Part shown: positions 1 to 6,000 of the stretch, piece by piece
Layout: the number at the start of each line of letters is the position of its first letter
How positions within the stretch are numbered: position 1 is the stretch's first letter
Origin: Actinomycetes bacterium
GTDB taxonomy: Bacteria; Actinomycetota; Thermoleophilia; Solirubrobacterales; 70-9
DNA: 10,107 bases
Reading direction: 5' to 3'
Assembly (NCBI GenBank): GCA_023436605.1
Contig: JAEZIQ010000022.1
Coordinates: 1-10,107, forward strand
Notes under the pieces: model-generated
Databases searched by the model: none
Told to the model about the DNA's origin: nothing
What the model saw: only the letters and a program-made list of their open reading frames with translations
Made by a program: the position numbers and the translations under genes

Positions 1-43
1 GCTCTGGGAGCACCGACGCAGACCGACGCGATGCAGTCAAGCC

Positions 44-1093
44 CTAGAACCCGTACTGCTCCTTGAGTTCGGGATCCTTCTCGGCGCGCATCTCGGCGAG
101 TTCGACCATCACCTTGCACTGTTTCCAGGTGGCGTCGTCCTGCATCTTGCCGTCGATCATGTGGACGCCGCGGCCGTCCGGGATCGCTTCGATCACCTTC
201 TTGGCGAAGACGACCTCGTCAACCGGCGGCGAGAAGACCTTCTTCGCAACCGCGATCTGCGCGGGATGGAGCGACCAGGCACCGACGCAGCCGAGCAGGA
301 AGGCCGAGCGGAACTGGGCCTCGCAGCCGTCGAGATCCTTGATGTCACCGAACGGGCCATAGAACGGAAGGATGTCGTTGGCGGTGCAGGCGTCGACCAT
401 GCGGGCAATCGAGTAGTGCCACGGATCCTGCTGGGCGCTGGCGCGAGCGGCCTCGGGGTTATCGGCATCCGGGTCCGAGAGGGAGAGGTAGCCGGGATGG
501 CCACCCCCGACGCGGGTCGTCTTCATGCGACGCGACGCGGCGAGGTCGGCCGGACCGAAGCTCATACCCTGCATGCGCGGGCTGGCGGCGGCGATGTCCT
601 CGACGTTGGTTACGCCCTGGGCGGTCTCGAGGATCGCGTGGATCAGGATCGGGCGCTCGACGTTGCCCTTGGCTTCGAGCTGGGCGAGCAGTTGGTCGAC
701 GTAGTGGATGTCCCACGGGCCTTCGACCTTGGGGACCATCACGACGTCGATCTTGTTGCCGACCTCGGTCACGAGCGTGGTCAGGTCGTCGAGGACCCAG
801 GGGCTCTCGAGCGAGTTGATGCGGGTCCAGAGCGGGGTGCCACCGAGGTCGGCTTCACGGGCGACCTTAACCAGGCCAGCACGTGCGGCCTCCTTGTTGT
901 CAACCGGGACCGCATCCTCGAGATTGCCGAGGAGAATGTCGGCCTGCTTGGCCATGTCCGGCACCTTGGCGGCCATCTTCTCGTTCGAGGCGTCGAAGAA
1001 GTGGATCATCCGGGAGGGGCCGAATGGGACCTCGGTGATCGGATCGGGGGCGCCGATCGCCTTGGGCTTGAAGAAGTTCCGGGGGTTACGCAA
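44..1093 (-). CDS. mcl: L-malyl-CoA / beta-methylmalyl-CoA lyase (HpcH/HpaI-CitE superfamily)
   Basis: This 349-residue protein is the length expected for the Mcl family, and its whole sequence resembles, from memory, the Chloroflexus and Rhodobacter malyl-CoA lyases. The family reversibly cleaves malyl-CoA to acetyl-CoA and glyoxylate, and beta-methylmalyl-CoA to propionyl-CoA and glyoxylate, in the cytoplasm. Visible hallmarks are Arg91 in LWTRIN (substrate binding), Glu156 in LETAQG and Asp183 in GPADLAAS (the Mg2+ ligands), and Asp314 in MIDGKM (C-terminal lid). The spacings between these residues match my recollection of Rhodobacter Arg76, Glu141, Asp168 and Asp299. The segment MKTTRVGGGHP (190-200) separates this subgroup from citrate lyase beta chains and simple HpaI aldolases. 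The start is TTG (minus strand, 1091-1093), supported by AAGGAG four bases upstream and by alignment with the family N-terminus. It is transcribed divergently from the kelch operon. The pathway (ethylmalonyl-CoA, 3-hydroxypropionate or citramalyl-CoA cleavage) cannot be settled from this gene alone. Confidence 0.93.
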   Translation of the reverse strand: MRNPRNFFKPKAIGAPDPITEVPFGPSRMIHFFDASNEKMAAKVPDMAKQADILLGNLEDAVPVDNKEAARAGLVKVAREADLGGTPLWTRINSLESPWVLDDLTTLVTEVGNKIDVVMVPKVEGPWDIHYVDQLLAQLEAKGNVERPILIHAILETAQGVTNVEDIAAASPRMQGMSFGPADLAASRRMKTTRVGGGHPGYLSLSDPDADNPEAARASAQQDPWHYSIARMVDACTANDILPFYGPFGDIKDLDGCEAQFRSAFLLGCVGAWSLHPAQIAVAKKVFSPPVDEVVFAKKVIEAIPDGRGVHMIDGKMQDDATWKQCKVMVELAEMRAEKDPELKEQYGF

Positions 1094-1338
1094 GGTTCTC
1101 CTTGAGGGTTGTTGAGAAGTGCTTTCGGAGTGGAGCAGGCGCGAAAAGTCAGTTGCAGCGCCACCTTGGAGCGTATCTGGAATCGTTTGGCCGGGCTCTC
1201 CCCGAGTCAGCGCTCCCGCGGAAGAAACGACGCCGGTCGGTAACGGTAAACTTTCGTACGCTGATGCCCGGGAGGTCGCGGCAAGTACAGATCGGGAAAG
1301 CCGTTCTGACTGACTGGGAGAGATCGAGAAGGGGGCAC
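1094..1338. other. Divergent intergenic region between the lyase and the kelch operon
   Basis: About 245 bases separate the two divergent start codons and must carry the promoters for both directions. I see no convincing paired -35/-10 boxes. TAAACT at 1247-1252 fits an actinobacterial -10 on the plus strand but lacks a partner -35. The plus-strand reading frame of the first kelch gene stays open through this stretch from 1102. The peptide it would add has no secretory character, so I treat it as untranslated leader. Confidence 0.5.
1098..1103 (-). promoter_or_regulatory. Shine-Dalgarno site for the TTG-started lyase
   Basis: Read on the minus strand, this is AAGGAG followed by four bases and then TTG. 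It is the best ribosome binding site in the window and fixes a non-ATG start for the lyase. No in-frame ATG nearby gives a better N-terminus. Confidence 0.75.
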
Positions 1339-3105
1339 GTGAGTTTCTTGCGACGATTGTTGACGGTTGCCAGCGTGCTCATGCTGCTCGGTTGCGGATC
1401 GGCCCAGGGTTCTTATTTTGGTCCGGGTCCTGACCTTCCCCTGGGCCTTACAGGAGCGAATGTGGCTCCCCTTCCTGGTGGCCAGGTCCTGGTGGCTGGT
1501 GGATTCACCGGTTCAAACCGGCTTGCCACCGCTTTCTCTTTCGACCCCGATACTGGACAAACCTCGGCGACGGGCTCGATGAATACCACTCGCCAGTCCT
1601 CGGCCACCATCGTCCTGGCGGACGGCCGGATCCTGGTTGCAGGAGGGATAGATGACAACCTGAACCGGCTGGCATCGGCGGAGACCTACAGCCCGATGAG
1701 TGGAACCTTCTCACCGGTGGGGGCTATGGGCACCCCACGCCTAATCCCGGGAGTGGCTCCGCTTCCAGACGGGAAGATCCTGATCACTGGTGGACTCACC
1801 CCGACGAGTGCCACGGCGTCCGCGGAGATTTTTGACCCGCAAACCAACAGCTTCGCCCCGACCGGTTCGATGCTCGCCGCCCGCTACGGACACGCCTCAT
1901 TTCCCCTGCCCGACGGCAGGGTCATGGTGGCCGGGGGACACACCTCCAGCGGGAGTGTCACCTCTCAGGTTGAGATCTACGACCCCGCGACGGGGTCCTT
2001 CAGTCCCGCGCCGGTTTCCCTTCCTGGGCCGCGCACCAGTGGCTACGTGGTGAGGTTGCCTGACGGTCGCACTCTGATCGGTGGTGGCAGCACGACAACT
2101 GCGAACCTGACGGCCTCCTCGGTTTATTTCGATCCGGTTCTCGGTGAGTTTGAGCAGGGCCCTAACCTGTCGGTAACTCGCGGTTATCCGACCGCTGCCG
2201 CGTTGCCCGACGGTCGGGCTGTGGTCATCGGAGGCCCGGCGGTCTACAACGGTCCGGGTCTCAACACGACCGAAATCCTCACGACCGAACCGGTCGCCTC
2301 CTTCTCCGGGGCCGAATTCGGCGACCAGCAGCTCGGTTCCTCGACCTCGCAACAGATCCGGGTCACGAATCTGGGATCCGAAAACCTCAGCTTCCGCGGT
2401 GGCGCTTCGATCGCAGGAGCGGACCAGGGAGATTTCTCCATCGAGAAGGACAATTGCGGAGGCAGGACCCTCGCTTTCCAAAGCAGCTGTGTCATTCAGG
2501 TTCGCTTCTCGCCTGGCGCGCTGGGAGCGAGAGCGGCCCAGCTGACCCTGCGGGCCAATACCGACCCAGTCTCCAACGTAACGGCCCTCCGCGGCACCGG
2601 GATCTCCCCGATTCGGGGAGCGACGGGCGCCACCGGTTCGACCGGCCTGCCAGGCGTTACGGGAGCGTCCGGAGTGAGTGGCGTCTCAGGGGCGACAGGC
2701 CAAACAGGAGCAGAGGGCCCCGTGGGTCCGACCGGGCCTCAGGGTCCGACCGGTGACACCGCCGCGCCCGCCAAACCGATCGTGAAACAGACGGTCAGGA
2801 AACGTCGACTTTCGCAGGGTCGAAAGTTCGTGGTGGCGCGTCTCGAATGCGCTTCGGCCTGCCGGGTTAATCGAGCCGAGGCTCTAGTGCGGGACGGGGT
2901 CGGCAAGGCCCTGAAAGTCCCCCTCAAGGTCACCAGGGCTCTGCCGGGGGGAGGCAAGATCCCGGCCAGGATCGAGTTGCCAAAACGGCTCGTCAACAGG
3001 CTGAAAGCGACCGGTCGGCGGTCACGGATCGCGTCCGTGATCGTGGTCACGGGTGAGGGCGGTCGGACAACCAAATCGATGGTCGTGATTGTGAGGGCGA
3101 AATGA
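1339..3105 (+). CDS. Secreted kelch-blade / anchor-D / collagen-like protein, first paralog (possible lipoprotein)
   Basis: This is a 588-residue exported protein. I chose the GTG at 1339, preceded by AGAAGGGGG, because it opens a clean signal peptide (two Arg, then a hydrophobic run to residue 17). Upstream in-frame starts would bury it. LLGC at residues 16-19 resembles a lipobox, so the protein may be lipid-anchored at Cys19. Six kelch-type turns of the form LPDGRVLVAGG begin at residues 44, 92, 141, 189, 239 and 288, a period of 48-50, which suggests a six-bladed propeller. Residues 320-421 form a choice-of-anchor-D/ASH-like Ig module with VTNLG at 342 and ending in RGTG. Residues 427-474 are 16 unbroken Gly-X-Y triplets. 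Residues 475-588 are a basic beta-rich domain with Cys504 and Cys508, shared with the next two genes. Its stop overlaps the next start. A surface or adhesive role is inferred; no enzymatic motif is visible. Confidence 0.88.
   Translation: MSFLRRLLTVASVLMLLGCGSAQGSYFGPGPDLPLGLTGANVAPLPGGQVLVAGGFTGSNRLATAFSFDPDTGQTSATGSMNTTRQSSATIVLADGRILVAGGIDDNLNRLASAETYSPMSGTFSPVGAMGTPRLIPGVAPLPDGKILITGGLTPTSATASAEIFDPQTNSFAPTGSMLAARYGHASFPLPDGRVMVAGGHTSSGSVTSQVEIYDPATGSFSPAPVSLPGPRTSGYVVRLPDGRTLIGGGSTTTANLTASSVYFDPVLGEFEQGPNLSVTRGYPTAAALPDGRAVVIGGPAVYNGPGLNTTEILTTEPVASFSGAEFGDQQLGSSTSQQIRVTNLGSENLSFRGGASIAGADQGDFSIEKDNCGGRTLAFQSSCVIQVRFSPGALGARAAQLTLRANTDPVSNVTALRGTGISPIRGATGATGSTGLPGVTGASGVSGVSGATGQTGAEGPVGPTGPQGPTGDTAAPAKPIVKQTVRKRRLSQGRKFVVARLECASACRVNRAEALVRDGVGKALKVPLKVTRALPGGGKIPARIELPKRLVNRLKATGRRSRIASVIVVTGEGGRTTKSMVVIVRAK
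2617..2760 (+). repeat. Collagen-like Gly-X-Y tract, 16 triplets (first paralog)
   Basis: Sixteen consecutive codon triplets encode Gly-X-Y without a break (residues 427-474 of the first kelch protein). Many have Thr or Ser in the Y position, with Pro in X for several near the end. The DNA is a degenerate 9-bp tandem repeat. It links the Ig-like module to the C-terminal domain and probably forms a short trimeric stalk. Confidence 0.9.
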
Positions 3106-4115
3106 ACCGGATGAGAGCAGTCATCGGAGTTGCCGTCGCTTTGCTGGGTGGGGTCCTGTTCTGCACCCCGCCTGTCGCCGTCGCAGCGGGCTCCAGCGAG
3201 GTCGGGACGACGGCCACCCACCGGCTTTCCCCGGTGACAGCCGCGCTGCCAGACGGACGGTCCGTGACCGCCGGGAGAGACAACTCGGGCAAGGTCGCCG
3301 GTCCCTCGCCGTCGGTGGATGGTGGGAGCTTCGGGGCGGTCCCGGTCGGCGAGACCAGGTCAAGCCTCGTCGAGGTGACCAACCTCGGTGCCGAAGCTCT
3401 TGTTTTCCTGCCCGTTCCGCCCGCGATCGTTGGTGCCAACGCGGATGAGTTTGAGGTTCTGAGCAACGGATGTTCCGGGTCCTCGCTTGATTTCGAGGAA
3501 TCCTGCGAACTGTGGATCGCCTTCAGCCCCGCGGCGGCAGGGGTCAGGACCGCGCACCTCTACTTCAAGTGGAACGCCCCGGCCCAGAACCTCGAACTGC
3601 GCGGGACGGGACATGTGCCTCAATCAGGAGCCACTGGCGCGACGGGAGCGACCGGAGCCACCGGCGCGACGGGAGAAACGGGAACGACCGGCGGCACCGG
3701 CGCGACCGGCGCGACCGGACCTTCCGGGCTGACCGGGGCTACGGGCCCGAAGGGCCCCCTCGGACCGGCTCCGGCAGCGTGGATTCCCCGTCTGCGCAAG
3801 CACTCCGGGCCGATTCGCATGTCGGGCAGGGGCCGACTCGCTTTGGCGACGCTCACCTGCCCCCGGGATGCCTGTCGCGTAACCCGGTTCAAGGCAGTCT
3901 TGGAGTTCGGAAAGCGCCGGGTAAAGCTGGCCGTCAGGTACCCGGGCAGGATCGACGCAGCTGAATCGAGCGAGCTTTCTGCCTTCGTTCCGAAACGCTG
4001 GCGATCGCAGGTGCGCAAGTCGAAACCGAGAGCCATGGTGGTTTTCGGGGTTACCGCAGAATCAGATTCGAGAGGGCGTCTGCAGCGTCCGCAGATGAAG
4101 GCGAGGGTGAAGTGA
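3102..4115 (+). CDS. Secreted anchor-D / collagen-like protein, middle paralog lacking the kelch domain
   Basis: This is a 337-residue exported protein. Its ATG at 3102 overlaps the previous stop (ATGA), so translation is probably coupled. A signal peptide covers residues 1 to about 28, with likely cleavage at the AVA-A site. ALPDGRSVTAG at residues 48-58 is a single kelch-type turn at the position where the flanking paralogs have their first blade. The protein then runs straight into the anchor-D module (about 70-170, VTNLG at 92, ending in RGTG). Next come 15 Gly-X-Y triplets (176-220) and the shared C-terminal domain (221-337, with Cys253 and Cys258). In both flanking paralogs VTNLG sits at residue 342, so this copy is short by about 250 residues, close to five blades. 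The reading frame is intact. It may be a shorter structural partner of the propeller proteins; that role is inferred. Confidence 0.85.
   Translation: MNRMRAVIGVAVALLGGVLFCTPPVAVAAGSSEVGTTATHRLSPVTAALPDGRSVTAGRDNSGKVAGPSPSVDGGSFGAVPVGETRSSLVEVTNLGAEALVFLPVPPAIVGANADEFEVLSNGCSGSSLDFEESCELWIAFSPAAAGVRTAHLYFKWNAPAQNLELRGTGHVPQSGATGATGATGATGATGETGTTGGTGATGATGPSGLTGATGPKGPLGPAPAAWIPRLRKHSGPIRMSGRGRLALATLTCPRDACRVTRFKAVLEFGKRRVKLAVRYPGRIDAAESSELSAFVPKRWRSQVRKSKPRAMVVFGVTAESDSRGRLQRPQMKARVK
3627..3761 (+). repeat. Collagen-like Gly-X-Y tract, 15 triplets (middle paralog)
   Basis: Fifteen unbroken Gly-X-Y triplets are encoded here (residues 176-220), dominated by Gly-Ala-Thr and ending in Gly-Pro-Lys, Gly-Pro-Leu and Gly-Pro-Ala. 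The 9-bp DNA unit resembles those in the two flanking genes, which makes slippage and recombination between the three tracts plausible. Confidence 0.9.
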
Positions 4116-5851
4116 AGAAGCTTCTGACATCAGGTCTCACGTTTGTCCTCGCGATGCTTCTGGCCGGCGGTTCGGCCTCGGCGGCACCGACTTTCACCGA
4201 CACCGGTTCCATGCCGCACGCCCTGCAGGGAGCGGCAACGGCGCCTCTGCCGGACGGCCGCATCCTGCTCGCCGGAGGTGACAACCTCAGTGCGCTTTTC
4301 CAGTCGACCTTCATCTTCGATCCGAAATCCGACACCTACTCGGCCGGCCCGAACATGCTTCAAGCCAGGTCGAACGCCACCGCCACGGTTCTGCCCGGGG
4401 GGCGGATCCTGATCGCGGGCGGAGCCACCCTGAGCTCGTTCCTCAACTCGGCCGAGATTTACGATCCCCGTACCAATTCTTTCTCGGCCACCGGCTCGCT
4501 GGTTGTCGAACGCACGGGTGCAGTATCGGCGCCGCTCCCCGACGGTCGAGTGATGATCTTTGGTGGCAGGAACTGGAATGGTGCGATCGGCTCAACCGAG
4601 ATCTATGACCCCGTTGCCGGGACCTTCAGCGCTGGCACCCCGATGCCTTCAGGCCGGATGTACGCCGCGGCCGCGAGCCTGGCCGATGGCCGGCTCTTGA
4701 TTGCGGGTGGCGAATCGGGAGGGCCCTCGTTGGACTCAACGCTCTTCTTTGACCCTGAGGACGACGCATACTCGGCGGGCCCATCGATGGTCACCGCCCG
4801 GCGAAACGGCGCGGCGGCAACTCTGCCGGACGGCAGGGTCCTCGTGGCCGGGGGTATCGGTAGCGGAGGATCCATCCTGAGTTCCGCCGAGATATTCGAC
4901 CCCAAGACCAACTCTTTCTCCCCGACGACTGACCTGCCGGGTCCCCGGACTACGCCGGCGGTTCAATCCCTGATTGATGGCAGGGTTCTGGTCGCGGGCG
5001 GGCTTTTCCAATACGGGTCCAGCGGAGCCACCAACACATCTTTCGCCTTCAACACCGATCCCAAAGCGGGTGTCGTCGGCGGAGACCTCGGCCAGCAGGT
5101 GGTGGGATCCGAGACCGCTTCGACTCCGGTCACGGTGACGAACCTTGGTTCCGAGGTGCTGCAATTCAGTGGAGCAGCCGGGCTTGGAGGCGAGCATCCC
5201 GACGACTTCAGAATCGTCTCCGACCGTTGCTCGAATCGCGGTCTGGTTTCGGGTGGGAGCTGCCGAATCTGGGTTGAAGCGACCCCGGAAGAGGTCGGGA
5301 CCCGGACCGCGAGCCTGGAACTCACCTCGAACTCGGTCGACCCGGCCCAGACGGAACTTGTGGTTGAGGGAATCCCCGACCCGACCGGTCCGACCGGTCC
5401 CACCGGACCAACTGGCGAGACCGGCCCAACCGGAACTTCCGGCGCGACCGGGGCGACTGGGGCGACGGGGGCCACCGGCGCGACCGGGGCGACCGGGCCG
5501 GAAGGGCCAAGGGGACTGAAGCCCGGCGTCAGCTTTTCCGCGCTCGCGCTGCCGGCCCGGGCAGGACAGTTTGCGGTGGCATCGGTCCGGTGCCCCGCAG
5601 CTTCGGCTGGCTGCTCGGTCTTCAGGTCAAGGGCCGCCTGGAAACAGGCGGGCAAAGTCCACGAGCTGAAGCTTCGCCTCCCGAAGCGGATCAAGGCCGG
5701 GGCGGTGGTCCGGGCAAGGATCGCCGTGCCGCCCTCGCTGGCTGGTCGGGCCAAGACCCTTAAAGCCGGCGGCCGCCTGGTCGTGGTGATCGGGGCCCGG
5801 TCGTATGAAGGCGGGAGCACGCTCGTGCGCCGGTTGATCCGCGTCCGTTAG
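4112..5851 (+). CDS. Secreted kelch-blade / anchor-D / collagen-like protein, third paralog
   Basis: This is a 579-residue exported protein. It starts at GTG 4112, which overlaps the previous stop (GTGA), with a purine-rich GAGGGTGAA just upstream. The signal peptide covers residues 1-24 and ends in an ASA-A type signal peptidase I site. There is no lipobox, unlike the first paralog. Six kelch-type turns start at residues 45, 93, 141, 189, 237 and 286, a near-exact 48-residue period. The anchor-D/Ig-like module follows (about 320-424, VTNLG at 342). Fifteen Gly-X-Y triplets come next (426-470), including six consecutive Gly-Ala-Thr. The shared C-terminal domain (471-579) carries Cys494 and Cys501. 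There is no LPXTG signal or C-terminal membrane helix. It closes the three-gene unit; a perfect inverted repeat spans its stop codon. The function is not recognised; an extracellular structural or adhesive role is inferred. Confidence 0.88.
   Translation: MKKLLTSGLTFVLAMLLAGGSASAAPTFTDTGSMPHALQGAATAPLPDGRILLAGGDNLSALFQSTFIFDPKSDTYSAGPNMLQARSNATATVLPGGRILIAGGATLSSFLNSAEIYDPRTNSFSATGSLVVERTGAVSAPLPDGRVMIFGGRNWNGAIGSTEIYDPVAGTFSAGTPMPSGRMYAAAASLADGRLLIAGGESGGPSLDSTLFFDPEDDAYSAGPSMVTARRNGAAATLPDGRVLVAGGIGSGGSILSSAEIFDPKTNSFSPTTDLPGPRTTPAVQSLIDGRVLVAGGLFQYGSSGATNTSFAFNTDPKAGVVGGDLGQQVVGSETASTPVTVTNLGSEVLQFSGAAGLGGEHPDDFRIVSDRCSNRGLVSGGSCRIWVEATPEEVGTRTASLELTSNSVDPAQTELVVEGIPDPTGPTGPTGPTGETGPTGTSGATGATGATGATGATGATGPEGPRGLKPGVSFSALALPARAGQFAVASVRCPAASAGCSVFRSRAAWKQAGKVHELKLRLPKRIKAGAVVRARIAVPPSLAGRAKTLKAGGRLVVVIGARSYEGGSTLVRRLIRVR
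5387..5521 (+). repeat. Collagen-like Gly-X-Y tract, 15 triplets (third paralog)
   Basis: Fifteen Gly-X-Y triplets (residues 426-470) begin with three Gly-Pro-Thr, include six Gly-Ala-Thr in a row, and end in Gly-Pro-Glu, Gly-Pro-Arg and Gly-Leu-Lys. The six Gly-Ala-Thr units are near-identical 9-bp repeats, the most homogeneous repeat DNA in the window. Confidence 0.9.
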
Positions 5852-5863
5852 CGCGGATCAACC
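5832..5863 (+). terminator. Perfect 12-bp inverted repeat spanning the stop codon of the third kelch gene
   Basis: GGTTGATCCGCG at 5832-5843 pairs exactly with 5852-5863 across an 8-base loop that contains the TAG stop (5849-5851). No T-tract follows. It may act as a 3' mRNA-stabilising hairpin, an L-shaped terminator, or a palindromic binding site. Confidence 0.55.
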
Positions 5864-5922
5864 TGATCACTGTGGAATAGCGCGTCCCACGGTAGTTCCC
5901 GATATTCTTCGTTGTCCCTTAG

Positions 5923-5946
5923 CCCGCTCTTTTCGCGGGTCTTTTT
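5923..5946 (+). terminator. Intrinsic terminator between the kelch operon and the acyl-CoA dehydrogenase
   Basis: The stem CCCGC (5923-5927) pairs with GCGGG (5935-5939) across a 7-base pyrimidine-rich loop. TCTTTTT follows immediately (5940-5946). The stem is short, but the run of T makes it a credible rho-independent terminator that isolates the dehydrogenase from the upstream operon. It lies 54 bases before the dehydrogenase start, so an attenuator in that gene's leader is an alternative. Confidence 0.6.
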
Positions 5947-5992
5947 CCGCGCCAGTGCGCGCTTCAACTCTGTCTGCGCCACCAAACCCTAC

Positions 5993-5998
5993 GAGGAG
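5993..5998 (+). promoter_or_regulatory. Ribosome binding site of the acyl-CoA dehydrogenase, unusually close to the start
   Basis: GAGGAG ends only two bases before ATG 6001. The core is strong but the spacing is shorter than the usual five to nine bases. The next in-frame ATG, at codon 17, would remove the start of the first helix of the fold, so 6001 remains the best start. Confidence 0.5.
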
Positions 5999-6000
5999 CC

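Noticed and set aside
161..1105. Long plus-strand ORF (314 codons) antisense to the lyase
   Set aside because: It is the mirror of a strongly conserved Mcl protein in GC-rich DNA. The predicted product is Asp/Gly/Val/Arg-rich with no fold pattern, which is typical of antisense shadow frames.
1102..1338. N-terminal extension of the first kelch protein (79 codons)
   Set aside because: The frame is open, but the peptide is basic and featureless. A signal peptide with an upstream purine-rich site begins at GTG 1339, and an exported protein needs that at its N-terminus.
5387..5521. Short tandem DNA repeats as a possible CRISPR array
   Set aside because: The units are 9 bp with no spacers and encode Gly-X-Y triplets in frame.
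4963..5820. 285-codon minus-strand ORF with Pro-Val-Ala-Pro repeats
   Set aside because: The repeats are simply the reverse complement of the Gly-Ala-Thr collagen tract. No start signal or independent evidence supports it.
5903..5908. TATTCT as a -10 box for the dehydrogenase
   Set aside because: No -35 partner lies at the right distance, and an intrinsic terminator follows within 15 bases, so a promoter call is not supported.
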